Shown here: positions 7,049 through 13,412 of the stretch, in pieces
Layout of the letters: each line of letters starts with the position of its first letter
Position numbering within the stretch: the stretch's first letter is position 1
Source of the DNA: Actinomycetota bacterium
Lineage (GTDB): Bacteria; Actinomycetota; Actinomycetes; Nanopelagicales; Nanopelagicaceae
Reading direction: 5' to 3'
Length of the DNA: 13,412 nucleotides
NCBI GenBank assembly: GCA_009699795.1
Contig: WLNK01000016.1
Coordinates: 1-13,412 of the forward strand
Notes under the pieces: generated by a model
What the model saw: only the letters and a program-made list of their open reading frames with translations
What the model was told of the DNA's origin: nothing
Databases searched by the model: none
Translations under genes and position numbers: made by a program

Positions 7049-8553
7049 GCGCAACATACGATGAAGTAGTTGCGAAGTACGACCCAGTTCTTGGTCTTGA
7101 AGTTCACGTTGAACTCAACACTAATTCAAAGATGTTTTGTTCTTGCACAACTACTTTCGGCGCAGAACCAAATACACAGACATGTCCAGTTTGTTTGGCA
7201 CTTCCTGGGGCGCTTCCAGTAGTTAATGAGAAGGCAATTGAATCAACAATCAAAATTGGGCTTGCACTTAATTGCTCTATTGCGCCCTTTAGCCGTTTTG
7301 CTCGAAAGAATTATTTTTACCCAGATATGCCAAAGAATTTCCAAATTTCACAATATGACGAACCAATCTGCGTTGATGGATTTGTTGATGTTGAAATTGA
7401 AACAGATGAAGGTCCAAAGCAATTTCGCGTTGAGATTGAGCGCGTGCACATGGAAGAAGACACAGGAAAGTCGCTACACGTAGGTGGTGCAACAGGTCGT
7501 ATTCATGGAGCTGAATATTCACTCCTTGATTACAACCGCGCCGGTATTCCTTTAGTTGAAATCGTTACGAAGATTGTTCCCGGCACAGGCAAGTACGCAC
7601 CAGAAGTTGCACGTGCCTACGTTGCCGAACTCCGCGATATTTTGCGCGGACTTGGTGTCTCCGATGTGAAGATGGAGCAAGGCTCACTTCGTTGTGATGC
7701 AAACGTTTCTCTTAAACCGATGGGATCTGAGGTTCTTGGTACGCGATCAGAGACTAAGAACGTTAACTCGCTTCGTTCAGTAGAGCGCGCAGTGCGCGGT
7801 GAAATGATTCGCCATGCTGATCTTTTAAATGAAGGCAAGAAAGTTAAGCAAGAAACTCGCCACTTCCAGGAAGACACAGGACTTACTCGCTCTGGTCGAT
7901 CCAAGGAACAAGCAGAGGACTACCGATATTTCCCAGAACCAGATTTGATTCCTGTCGCACCCGATGCAGCATGGATTGAAGAACTTCGTAAAACACTTCC
8001 GGAGCGACCATCGATTCGTCGAAAGCGACTTAAAGAAGAGTGGGCAGTTCCGGATAAAGAAATGGCAGCGATGATTAACGCTGATGTATTGGATATCGTT
8101 GAAGCGACTGTTTTGCTCGGATGCGATCCAACTAAGGCACGTACCTGGTGGCTTGGTGAAATCTCACGCATTGCAAATGAAAAAGACGTTGCGATTGCAG
8201 AGTTAAGTATTACTCCAGCAGATGTTGCAGAAGTTGTCTCACTCATTGCATCCGGTGAACTTACAGACAAACTTGCTCGCCAAGTTATTGAAGGAATTAT
8301 TGGGGGAGAAGGCAACGCCAAGCAGGTAATTGATAAGCGTGGAATTAAAGTTGTTAACAATGATGACGAACTTATTGCTGCAATCGAACGTGCATGTGCT
8401 GCCCAACCCGAGACTGCTGAAAAGGTTCGTAACGGTCATATTCCTGCAGCTGGTGCGCTTATCGGCGCAGTCATGAAAGACACTAAAGGCCAAGCAGATG
8501 CCGCGAAAGTTCGCGAACTTCTACTTGGCCATCTAGGGCAAAGCGGAAACTAG
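7045..8553 (+). CDS. gatB: Aspartyl/glutamyl-tRNA amidotransferase subunit B
   Basis: tRNA-binding and kinase-like subunit (502 aa) that activates the misacylated tRNA and transfers ammonia from GatA. The start is set at the ATG of the ATGA overlap with gatA, which has a GGAGG SD at 7034-7038 with 6-nt spacing. The frame is open upstream to an ATG at 6997, but those 16 codons lack family similarity. Visible features: G-L-E-V-H-V-E-L at 17-24, zinc-site cysteines C32, C34, C47 and C50 (C-S-C then C-P-V-C), K-N-Y-F-Y-P-D-M-P-K at 88-97, E-E-D-T-G-K at 137-142, D-Y-N-R-A-G-I-P-L at 162-170, and a C-terminal helical YqeY-like tRNA-binding region from about 355. Its stop lies 3 bp from the convergent transporter stop, with no terminator between. 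Confidence 0.97.
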   Translation: MSATYDEVVAKYDPVLGLEVHVELNTNSKMFCSCTTTFGAEPNTQTCPVCLALPGALPVVNEKAIESTIKIGLALNCSIAPFSRFARKNYFYPDMPKNFQISQYDEPICVDGFVDVEIETDEGPKQFRVEIERVHMEEDTGKSLHVGGATGRIHGAEYSLLDYNRAGIPLVEIVTKIVPGTGKYAPEVARAYVAELRDILRGLGVSDVKMEQGSLRCDANVSLKPMGSEVLGTRSETKNVNSLRSVERAVRGEMIRHADLLNEGKKVKQETRHFQEDTGLTRSGRSKEQAEDYRYFPEPDLIPVAPDAAWIEELRKTLPERPSIRRKRLKEEWAVPDKEMAAMINADVLDIVEATVLLGCDPTKARTWWLGEISRIANEKDVAIAELSITPADVAEVVSLIASGELTDKLARQVIEGIIGGEGNAKQVIDKRGIKVVNNDDELIAAIERACAAQPETAEKVRNGHIPAAGALIGAVMKDTKGQADAAKVRELLLGHLGQSGN

Positions 8554-8556
8554 TAC

Positions 8557-10020
8557 TTAGTGCATTACTGCGCCTTCAGTTTCAACGAGGGCATCCTTAC
8601 CAATATTGATAAAGAAGAAGAGCACTACGGCGCCCACAGTTAAGAGTCCTGCACTGAATGTAAAGGCCACTGTAAATCCGTGAGTGAGAGCAAATGGCTT
8701 CACCATTTCGCCCATCTCGGAATGCGCCGTGATGTAAGAAGTTGTTGCAGTTGCTGCGATTGTATTAAGTAGCGCAGTACCGAGAGATCCACCAATTTGC
8801 TGGCTTGTATTAACCATTGCACTTGCAACGCCGGTGTCATGAAGTGAAACCGCATGAAGTGAAGTTGAAGTAAGTGGGATAAATACAAGTGCCATACCCG
8901 AACTCATAATAAATAACGCTGGAAGAACATGAGTTGTGTATGAAGTCTCTGGTGTGATTCGTGTAAGCAAGAGAAGTCCTGCAGCTGCTGCAAGAAGTCC
9001 AGGAACCATAAGCGGACGTGGTCCAAACTTAGGCAAGAGTTGAGAAGCAACTCCAGCGAAGATGATGATTCCTGCAGTAAATGGCAAGAATGCAAAACCT
9101 GACTTAAGCGGGCTGTAACCAAGAATTACTTGGAGATAAAGTCCAAGGAATAGGAACATTGAGAAAAGTCCGGCACCCACTACGAGTGAACCAAGATATG
9201 AACCACCGCGGTTGCGCTCTGTTACCACTCGAAGTGGCATCAAAGGATTTGCAACGTTCTTCTCAATGAATACGAAGATTACGAGAAGTACGGCAGCTGC
9301 AATTAAGAATGAAATGGTTGTATTTGAAGACCATCCCTTAGTTGCTGCTTCGTTGAATCCGTAAGTAAGTGAGAAGAGTCCTGCAGTTGCTGTAATTACA
9401 CCTGGTATGTCGTAGTGACGATCACCTTCGGCTCGTGATTCATGTACATATGCAACAGCCAGAATTGCAGCAACGATTGCGATTGGAGTGTTAACTCCAA
9501 GGCACCAGCGCCATGAGAAGAATTCAGTGAGTGTTCCACCAAGGATGAGACCAATTGCTGCGCCACCACCTGAGATAGCACCAACAACACCAAATGCTTT
9601 TGCACGTTCTTTTGGAACTGTGAACGTTACAGAAATAATCGAGAGCGCAGCTGGCGCAAGCAGTGCACCAAATACGCCTTGAAGTGCGCGTGCTGCAAAG
9701 AGAAGTCCTTGTGTTGAGGCAATACCGCCAAGTGCTGATGCGCCTGCGAAACCAAGAAGACCGATAATGAAAATCTTCTTACGTCCCATAAAGTCGCCAA
9801 TGCGGCCACCCAGAAGTAGGAGAGAACCAAATGCGAGTGTGTAAGCAGTAATTACCCACTGCTGATTGGCATCTGAAATTCCAAGATCTACCTTTGCACT
9901 TGGAATTGCAATGTTCATAATTGAGCTATCAAGGACGAGCATCAACTGTGAAATTGCTACAACGAAAAGTGTTCGCCATCTTGTTGGATCTAGGCCATCT
10001 ACGGCTGGCTTCTTTGACAC
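8557..10020 (-). CDS. MFS transporter, DHA2-type (EmrB/QacA-like) efflux family
   Basis: A 487-aa inner-membrane protein with about 14 hydrophobic segments, the count expected of the DHA2 drug:H+ antiporter branch of the major facilitator superfamily. Motif D1-like L-D-S-S-I-M-N-I-A-I-P is at 30-40, with the membrane aspartate D31. Motif A G-G-R-I-G-D-F-M-G-R-K-K is at 71-82. A motif-C-like glycine-rich helix lies at about 148-162, but with G-G-G where many antiporters have G-P. The C-terminal half has a P-L-x-P-L-R-V cytoplasmic segment typical of actinobacterial EmrB/QacA proteins. The start is GTG at 10020 with an AAGGGAG SD (plus-strand 10027-10033) six bases upstream, so unlike its neighbours it appears to have a real 5' leader. 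The substrate is unknown; multidrug export is the family default and nothing here proves it. Confidence 0.9.
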   Translation of the reverse strand: MSKKPAVDGLDPTRWRTLFVVAISQLMLVLDSSIMNIAIPSAKVDLGISDANQQWVITAYTLAFGSLLLLGGRIGDFMGRKKIFIIGLLGFAGASALGGIASTQGLLFAARALQGVFGALLAPAALSIISVTFTVPKERAKAFGVVGAISGGGAAIGLILGGTLTEFFSWRWCLGVNTPIAIVAAILAVAYVHESRAEGDRHYDIPGVITATAGLFSLTYGFNEAATKGWSSNTTISFLIAAAVLLVIFVFIEKNVANPLMPLRVVTERNRGGSYLGSLVVGAGLFSMFLFLGLYLQVILGYSPLKSGFAFLPFTAGIIIFAGVASQLLPKFGPRPLMVPGLLAAAAGLLLLTRITPETSYTTHVLPALFIMSSGMALVFIPLTSTSLHAVSLHDTGVASAMVNTSQQIGGSLGTALLNTIAATATTSYITAHSEMGEMVKPFALTHGFTVAFTFSAGLLTVGAVVLFFFINIGKDALVETEGAVMH

Positions 10021-10064
10021 AAAAAACTCCCTTATGTCAGCGGTTTAACGCCAACGTGTGTGAA

Positions 10065-10101
10065 TTGGTTGGAATAAGAGGAGTCTATTAGACTCACCCA
10101 C
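10065..10101 (+). promoter_or_regulatory. Symmetric divergent promoter for ilvD and the MFS gene
   Basis: GAGTCTATTAGACTC at 10081-10095 is a perfect palindrome with 7-bp arms and a single central base. The plus strand carries TAGACT at 10089-10094, seven bases before the ilvD ATG, with TTGGTT at 10065-10070 as a possible -35 (18-bp spacer). The minus strand carries the identical TAGACT (10087 down to 10082), which would start the MFS transcript near 10075 and give a leader of about 55 nt with an SD. It may be a bidirectional -10 element, an operator, or both. Confidence 0.6.
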
Positions 10102-11775
10102 ATGTCGCAGATGAAGCCACGCTCTGGAATTGTTACAGACGGACTTGAACGCGCACCTGCCCGCGGAATGCTTCGCGCAGTTGGAATGGGCGATGAAGAT
10201 TGGGTAAAACCTCAGATCGGAATTGTTTCATCTTGGAATGAAATCACTCCATGTAATTTATCTCTCGACCGTTTAGCTAAAGCATCCCGCGAAGGTGTAA
10301 TCAAAGCCGGCGGATTCCCAATGCAATTCGGAACTATCTCTGTCTCTGATGGAATTTCAATGGGTCACGAAGGTATGCACTTCTCCTTGGTATCACGTGA
10401 AGTAATCGCAGATTCAGTTGAAACTGTGATGCAAGCAGAACGCCTCGATGGCATGGTCACATTCGCTGGTTGCGATAAGTCACTTCCAGGAATGATGATG
10501 GCGGCAGCTCGAATCGATGTCGCGTCAGTTTTTGTTTATGCAGGATCAACTCTTCCAGGACAAGTTGATGGCAAAGATGTCACCATCATCGACGCATTCG
10601 AGGCTGTCGGTGCTTGTGCGCGCGGACTTATTACACGCGAACGCGTAGATGAAATTGAAAAAGCAATTTGTCCGGGCGAAGGTGCATGTGGCGGCATGTA
10701 CACAGCAAACACAATGGCTGCAGTTGGTGAAGCGCTCGGTCTCTCTCTTCCAGGATCTGCCGCGCCTCCAGCAGTTGATCGTCGACGAGATGCATATTCA
10801 ATTCAAGCTGGCGAAGCAGTTGTTAATTTAATTCGTCTCGGAATCACTACGCGCGATATTTTGACTAAGAAAGCATTTGAAAATGCAATCACAACCGTGA
10901 TGGCACTCGGTGGATCTACAAATGCGGTGCTGCACTTACTCGCAATTGCTCACGAAGCAGATGTAGATCTCACTCTTGATGATTTCCACCGCATTGGTTC
11001 TAAGGTTCCACTACTTGGAGACCTCAAGCCATTTGGTAAATATGTAATGACAGATGTTGATCGAGTTGGTGGTATTCCTGTAGTTCTTCGAATATTGCTT
11101 GATGCTGGTTTCTTGCACGGTGACACACTTACCGTTACGGGAAAGACAATGGCAGAAAATTTGGCTGACATTAATCCACCTATTGCTGATGGCGATGTTT
11201 TGCACCCAGCATCTGCACCGCTTTCAACGGATATTGGAATTTCAATTCTTCGCGGTTCCCTTGCTCCAGAAGGCGCAGTTTGTAAGACAGCAGGAATTGG
11301 AATCGAAAACTTTGAGGGACCTGCACGAGTATTCGAACGCGAACAAGCTGCGATGGATGCACTTGAAAATGGAACAATCCAAGCAGGTGACGTAGTTGTT
11401 ATTCGTTACGAAGGACCAAAGGGTGGTCCAGGTATGCGCGAGATGTTGATGATTACCGGTGCAATAAAAGGCGCCGGTCTTGGTAAATCAACTCTGCTAT
11501 TAACGGATGGAAGATTCTCTGGAGGGTCGACTGGACTTTGCGTGGGACATGTTTCACCTGAAGCCGTTGATGGTGGACCAATTGCATTTATAAAAGATGG
11601 CGATCGCGTACGTATCGACATCACTAATCGCACGTTGGATTTACTAGTCGACCCATCTGAACTCCAAGCGCGCAAAGCAGGATGGAAGCCGCTGGCCCAC
11701 AAATACACCCGCGGAGTTCTACATAAATATTCCAAGCTGGTTGGTTCTGCCTCCAAGGGCGCGGTCTGCGACTAA
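10102..11775 (+). CDS. ilvD: Dihydroxy-acid dehydratase
   Basis: Iron-sulfur dehydratase (557 aa, standard length) that converts 2,3-dihydroxy-isovalerate and 2,3-dihydroxy-3-methylvalerate to the 2-oxo acids in valine, leucine and isoleucine synthesis. The three cluster cysteines of the IlvD/Edd family are present: C51 in E-I-T-P-C-N, C124 in G-C-D-K-S-L-P-G and C196 in G-A-C-G-G-M-Y. The lysine after C124 (K126) corresponds to the metal-binding, carbamylated lysine described in the family. The C-terminal half has G-P-A-R-V-F-E, Y-E-G-P-K-G-G-P-G-M-R-E-M and D-G-R-F-S-G-G-S-x-G, all typical of IlvD. There is no SD; the ATG lies seven bases after a -10 box, so a leaderless mRNA is likely. ilvB follows after a 210-bp attenuator region, which keeps ilvD outside attenuation control unless transcripts run through. 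Confidence 0.97.
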   Translation: MSQMKPRSGIVTDGLERAPARGMLRAVGMGDEDWVKPQIGIVSSWNEITPCNLSLDRLAKASREGVIKAGGFPMQFGTISVSDGISMGHEGMHFSLVSREVIADSVETVMQAERLDGMVTFAGCDKSLPGMMMAAARIDVASVFVYAGSTLPGQVDGKDVTIIDAFEAVGACARGLITRERVDEIEKAICPGEGACGGMYTANTMAAVGEALGLSLPGSAAPPAVDRRRDAYSIQAGEAVVNLIRLGITTRDILTKKAFENAITTVMALGGSTNAVLHLLAIAHEADVDLTLDDFHRIGSKVPLLGDLKPFGKYVMTDVDRVGGIPVVLRILLDAGFLHGDTLTVTGKTMAENLADINPPIADGDVLHPASAPLSTDIGISILRGSLAPEGAVCKTAGIGIENFEGPARVFEREQAAMDALENGTIQAGDVVVIRYEGPKGGPGMREMLMITGAIKGAGLGKSTLLLTDGRFSGGSTGLCVGHVSPEAVDGGPIAFIKDGDRVRIDITNRTLDLLVDPSELQARKAGWKPLAHKYTRGVLHKYSKLVGSASKGAVCD

Positions 11776-11784
11776 GGAAATGGC

Positions 11785-11815
11785 CAATATTTGAGATGCT
11801 CGTCTCAAAGTATTG
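11785..11815 (+). repeat. Inverted repeat upstream of the ilvB leader
   Basis: CAATA-TTTGAGA at 11785-11796 is complementary to TCTCAAA-G-TATTG at 11803-11815: 12 pairs with one bulged G at 11810 and a 6-nt spacer (TGCTCG). It starts nine bases after the ilvD stop. No T-run follows, so it is not a standard intrinsic terminator. Its right end covers the start of the -35 box of the ilvB leader promoter. It could be an operator for a dimeric regulator or a 3'-end stabilising hairpin of ilvD mRNA. Confidence 0.72.
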
Positions 11816-11847
11816 ACCTATCCGCGGACCTATTAGAGAATTCATCC
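11813..11847 (+). promoter_or_regulatory. Promoter of the ilvB leader
   Basis: TTGACC at 11813-11818 matches five of six -35 consensus positions. A 17-bp spacer leads to GAGAAT at 11836-11841, a -10 with a weak first base. Six bases then separate it from the leader-peptide ATG at 11848, so the transcript would begin at the start codon. An alternative -10, TAGAGA at 11834-11839, is less well placed. Confidence 0.6.
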
Positions 11848-11886
11848 ATGCAAACACAGTCAACCCTCGTGGTGGTGATTTCCTAG
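11848..11886 (+). CDS. ilvB attenuator leader peptide
   Basis: A 12-residue open frame, M-Q-T-Q-S-T-L-V-V-V-I-S, ends in TAG. One Leu, three consecutive Val (all GTG) and one Ile codon stand just before the stop, the three end-products of the pathway in which ilvB acts. This is the signature of a ribosome-mediated transcription attenuator. No SD precedes the ATG; a -10 box sits exactly six bases upstream, so translation probably starts on a leaderless mRNA. The stop codon falls just before the first hairpin, and a terminator lies 26-51 bases past it. The peptide itself probably has no function beyond ribosome positioning. Confidence 0.9.
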   Translation: MQTQSTLVVVIS

Positions 11887-11912
11887 CGCGTGATCGAACT
11901 TTGATCTCGCGC
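11886..11912 (+). other. Pause-type hairpin of the ilvB attenuator
   Basis: GCGCG-T-GATC at 11886-11895 pairs with GATC-T-CGCGC at 11903-11912: nine pairs around one T-T mismatch, with a 7-nt loop. It begins within the leader-peptide stop codon, so a ribosome stalled on the Val codons or resting at the stop would cover part of its left arm. Its last base is shared with the terminator stem. It may pause RNA polymerase in phase with the ribosome. Confidence 0.7.
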
Positions 11913-11937
11913 CCTCAGTCATCACTGAGGGTTTTTT
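11912..11937 (+). terminator. Intrinsic terminator (attenuator) before ilvB
   Basis: CCCTCAGT at 11912-11919 pairs perfectly with ACTGAGGG at 11924-11931 around a CATC tetraloop, followed by six T residues at 11932-11937. It is a strong terminator between a promoter plus leader peptide and the ilvB gene, so it should stop most transcripts when branched-chain aminoacyl-tRNAs are plentiful. The segment from here to ilvB (11938-11985) is purine-rich and looks unstructured. Confidence 0.93.
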
Positions 11938-11985
11938 AATTTAGAAAGAAAAAGAAGCGAATAAGAGAAAGAAAGGAGTAGAGAA

Positions 11986-13412
11986 ATGGCAACAAAGAAC
12001 GGCACGGCGATGAGTGGGGCAAGCGCGCTTGTGAAATCGCTCGAGGCATCTGGCGTTGATGTTGCATTCGGTATTCCTGGTGGAGCAGTTCTGCCTCTCT
12101 ACGATCCGCTCTTTGACTCAAAGCTTCGCCATATTTTGGTTCGCCACGAACAAGGCGCAGGCCATGCTGCAACGGGTTATGCGCAAGTAACTGGTCGTGC
12201 GGGGGTGTGTATTGCAACCTCTGGTCCTGGTGCAACAAATCTTGTTACACCCCTTGCTGATGCAGCGATGGATTCAGTTCCAGTAGTTGCAATTACCGGA
12301 CAAGTTCCTTCCGCTGCTATCGGAACCGATGCTTTCCAAGAAGCTGATATTCGCGGAATCACCATGCCATTTACAAAGCACAATTTCTTAGTAACAAACC
12401 CTGCAGATATTCCAATGGCAATCGCTGAAGCTTTCCACATCGCAACTTCTGGTCGCCCTGGCCCAGTACTTGTTGACGTCGCAAAGGATGCACTTCAAGC
12501 ACAGACAACTTTTAACTGGCCATCATCGATTTCACTTGCTGGTTACAACCCAGTTGTTACTCCAACTAACCAATCAATCGAAGATGCAGCAGCTCTTATC
12601 GCGCAATCATCGAAACCAGTTTTCTATGTTGGTGGCGGAGTTATGAAGGCCAATGCCACTCGCGAACTTGCTGAACTTGCTGAACTACTTGGTGCTCCTG
12701 TTATTACCACTCTTATGGCACTTGGTTCATTTCCAGGTTCGCACCCACTTCACCTGGGAATGCCGGGGATGCACGGAAGTGTTGCAGCGGTAACTGCTCT
12801 GCAAAAGGCAGACCTACTTATTACTCTCGGCGCGCGCTTTGATGATCGAGTAACAGGAAAGCTTTCTACATTCGCACAAAATGCGAAGGTAATTCACGCA
12901 GATATCGATCCTGCCGAAATTAGCAAGAACCGCTTTGCAGATGTTCCAGTCATTGGAGATCTCAAAGTAACTATTAAGGCGCTCATTCCTGCACTTACAA
13001 AGGCCCTTGCAAAAAATCGCCCGGATTTAACTCCATGGTGGCGTCAGATGAATTCACTTCGTGAAAAGTACCCACTTGGTTTTGATGTACCTGCGGATGG
13101 TTCTGTTTCACCTCAATATGTAATTCAGCGACTCGGAAAAATTTCTGATCCCGATTCAATCTATGTTGCAGGTGTTGGTCAGCACCAGATGTGGGCTTCT
13201 CAATTTATTTCTTATGAGAAGCCACGAACATGGCTTAACTCTGGCGGCCTTGGCACTATGGGTTACGCTGTTCCAGCTGCGATGGGTGCCAAAGTTGGTG
13301 CACCAGATACAACAGTCTGGGCAATCGATGGCGATGGTTGCTTACAAATGACTAATCAAGAGTTAGTTACCTGTGCGCTAAACAATATTCCGATCAAAGT
13401 AGCAATCATTAA
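11986..13412 (+). CDS. ilvB: Acetolactate synthase large subunit (partial, 3' end off window)
   Basis: ThDP-dependent acetohydroxyacid synthase catalytic subunit. It condenses two pyruvates, or pyruvate with 2-oxobutyrate, as the first common step of branched-chain amino acid synthesis. The reading frame is open from the ATG to the window end, 475 codons of an expected roughly 580-600. Visible are G-I-P-G-G-A at 29-34, the catalytic glutamate E55 in R-H-E-Q-G-A, and T-S-G-P-G-A-T-N in the ThDP N-domain. G-T-D-A-F-Q-E-A-D follows, and the ThDP/Mg motif starts with G-D-G at 449-451 and continues through L-Q-M-T-N-Q-E-L. An AGGAG SD at 11974-11978 with 7-nt spacing sets the start. It is controlled by the attenuator just upstream; ilvN and ilvC would be the usual next genes but are outside the window. 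Confidence 0.96.
   Translation, partial: MATKNGTAMSGASALVKSLEASGVDVAFGIPGGAVLPLYDPLFDSKLRHILVRHEQGAGHAATGYAQVTGRAGVCIATSGPGATNLVTPLADAAMDSVPVVAITGQVPSAAIGTDAFQEADIRGITMPFTKHNFLVTNPADIPMAIAEAFHIATSGRPGPVLVDVAKDALQAQTTFNWPSSISLAGYNPVVTPTNQSIEDAAALIAQSSKPVFYVGGGVMKANATRELAELAELLGAPVITTLMALGSFPGSHPLHLGMPGMHGSVAAVTALQKADLLITLGARFDDRVTGKLSTFAQNAKVIHADIDPAEISKNRFADVPVIGDLKVTIKALIPALTKALAKNRPDLTPWWRQMNSLREKYPLGFDVPADGSVSPQYVIQRLGKISDPDSIYVAGVGQHQMWASQFISYEKPRTWLNSGGLGTMGYAVPAAMGAKVGAPDTTVWAIDGDGCLQMTNQELVTCALNNIPIKVAII

Noticed and set aside
8557..10020. The MFS gene as part of an export system for branched-chain amino acids because it adjoins ilvD.
   Set aside because: It is divergent, has drug-antiporter family motifs, and adjacency alone does not support a substrate.
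1..13412. Mobile elements, CRISPR arrays, tRNA genes or toxin-antitoxin pairs.
   Set aside because: No long terminal repeats, transposase motifs, regularly spaced repeats or tRNA-like cloverleaf was recognised by reading; all long stretches are accounted for by conserved genes.

Overview
The window reads as ordinary core genome of a low-GC actinobacterium. The GC content looks to be in the mid-40s by eye. Obg has an actinobacterial/firmicute-type C-terminal OCT domain and GatCAB is present. Several genes have a TANNNT -10 box placed exactly at the start codon with no Shine-Dalgarno (SD) sequence, which is the actinobacterial leaderless style. Coding density is very high, with 4-bp ATGA overlaps and convergent genes that touch. 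All of this fits a streamlined freshwater actinobacterium such as the acI/Nanopelagicales group, but that placement is inference and no search was run.

Layout: (1) 1-45 is the 3' end of rpmA (ribosomal protein L27), followed by its intrinsic terminator. (2) obg (148-1662) and proB (1659-2774) are translationally coupled. (3) A beta-lactamase-fold serine hydrolase lies on the minus strand (2760-3926), between proB and proA. It overlaps the proB 3' end and shares a 32-bp divergent promoter region with proA. (4) proA (3959-5227), then the gatC-gatA-gatB operon (5256-8553). (5) An MFS efflux-type transporter on the minus strand (8557-10020) converges on gatB with a 3-bp gap. (6) ilvD (10102-11775) is divergent from the transporter across a perfect 15-bp palindrome that carries the same -10 hexamer on both strands. 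(7) A 210-bp leader (11776-11985) holds an inverted repeat, a promoter, a 12-codon leader peptide with Leu-Val-Val-Val-Ile, and a strong intrinsic terminator. This is a transcription attenuator for ilvB (11986 onward), which runs off the window.

How the genes work together: Obg acts with L27 in large-subunit ribosome assembly. ProB and ProA are the first two steps of proline synthesis. GatCAB amidates misacylated Glu-tRNA(Gln) and/or Asp-tRNA(Asn). IlvB and IlvD belong to branched-chain amino acid synthesis, with IlvB controlled by the attenuator.

No phage, insertion sequence, CRISPR array, tRNA/rRNA or clearly new multi-gene system was seen. The notable content is regulatory: a recurring TAGACT -10 box at (near-)leaderless starts, a strand-symmetric divergent promoter, and an ilvB attenuator whose leader peptide appears to be translated from a leaderless transcript.
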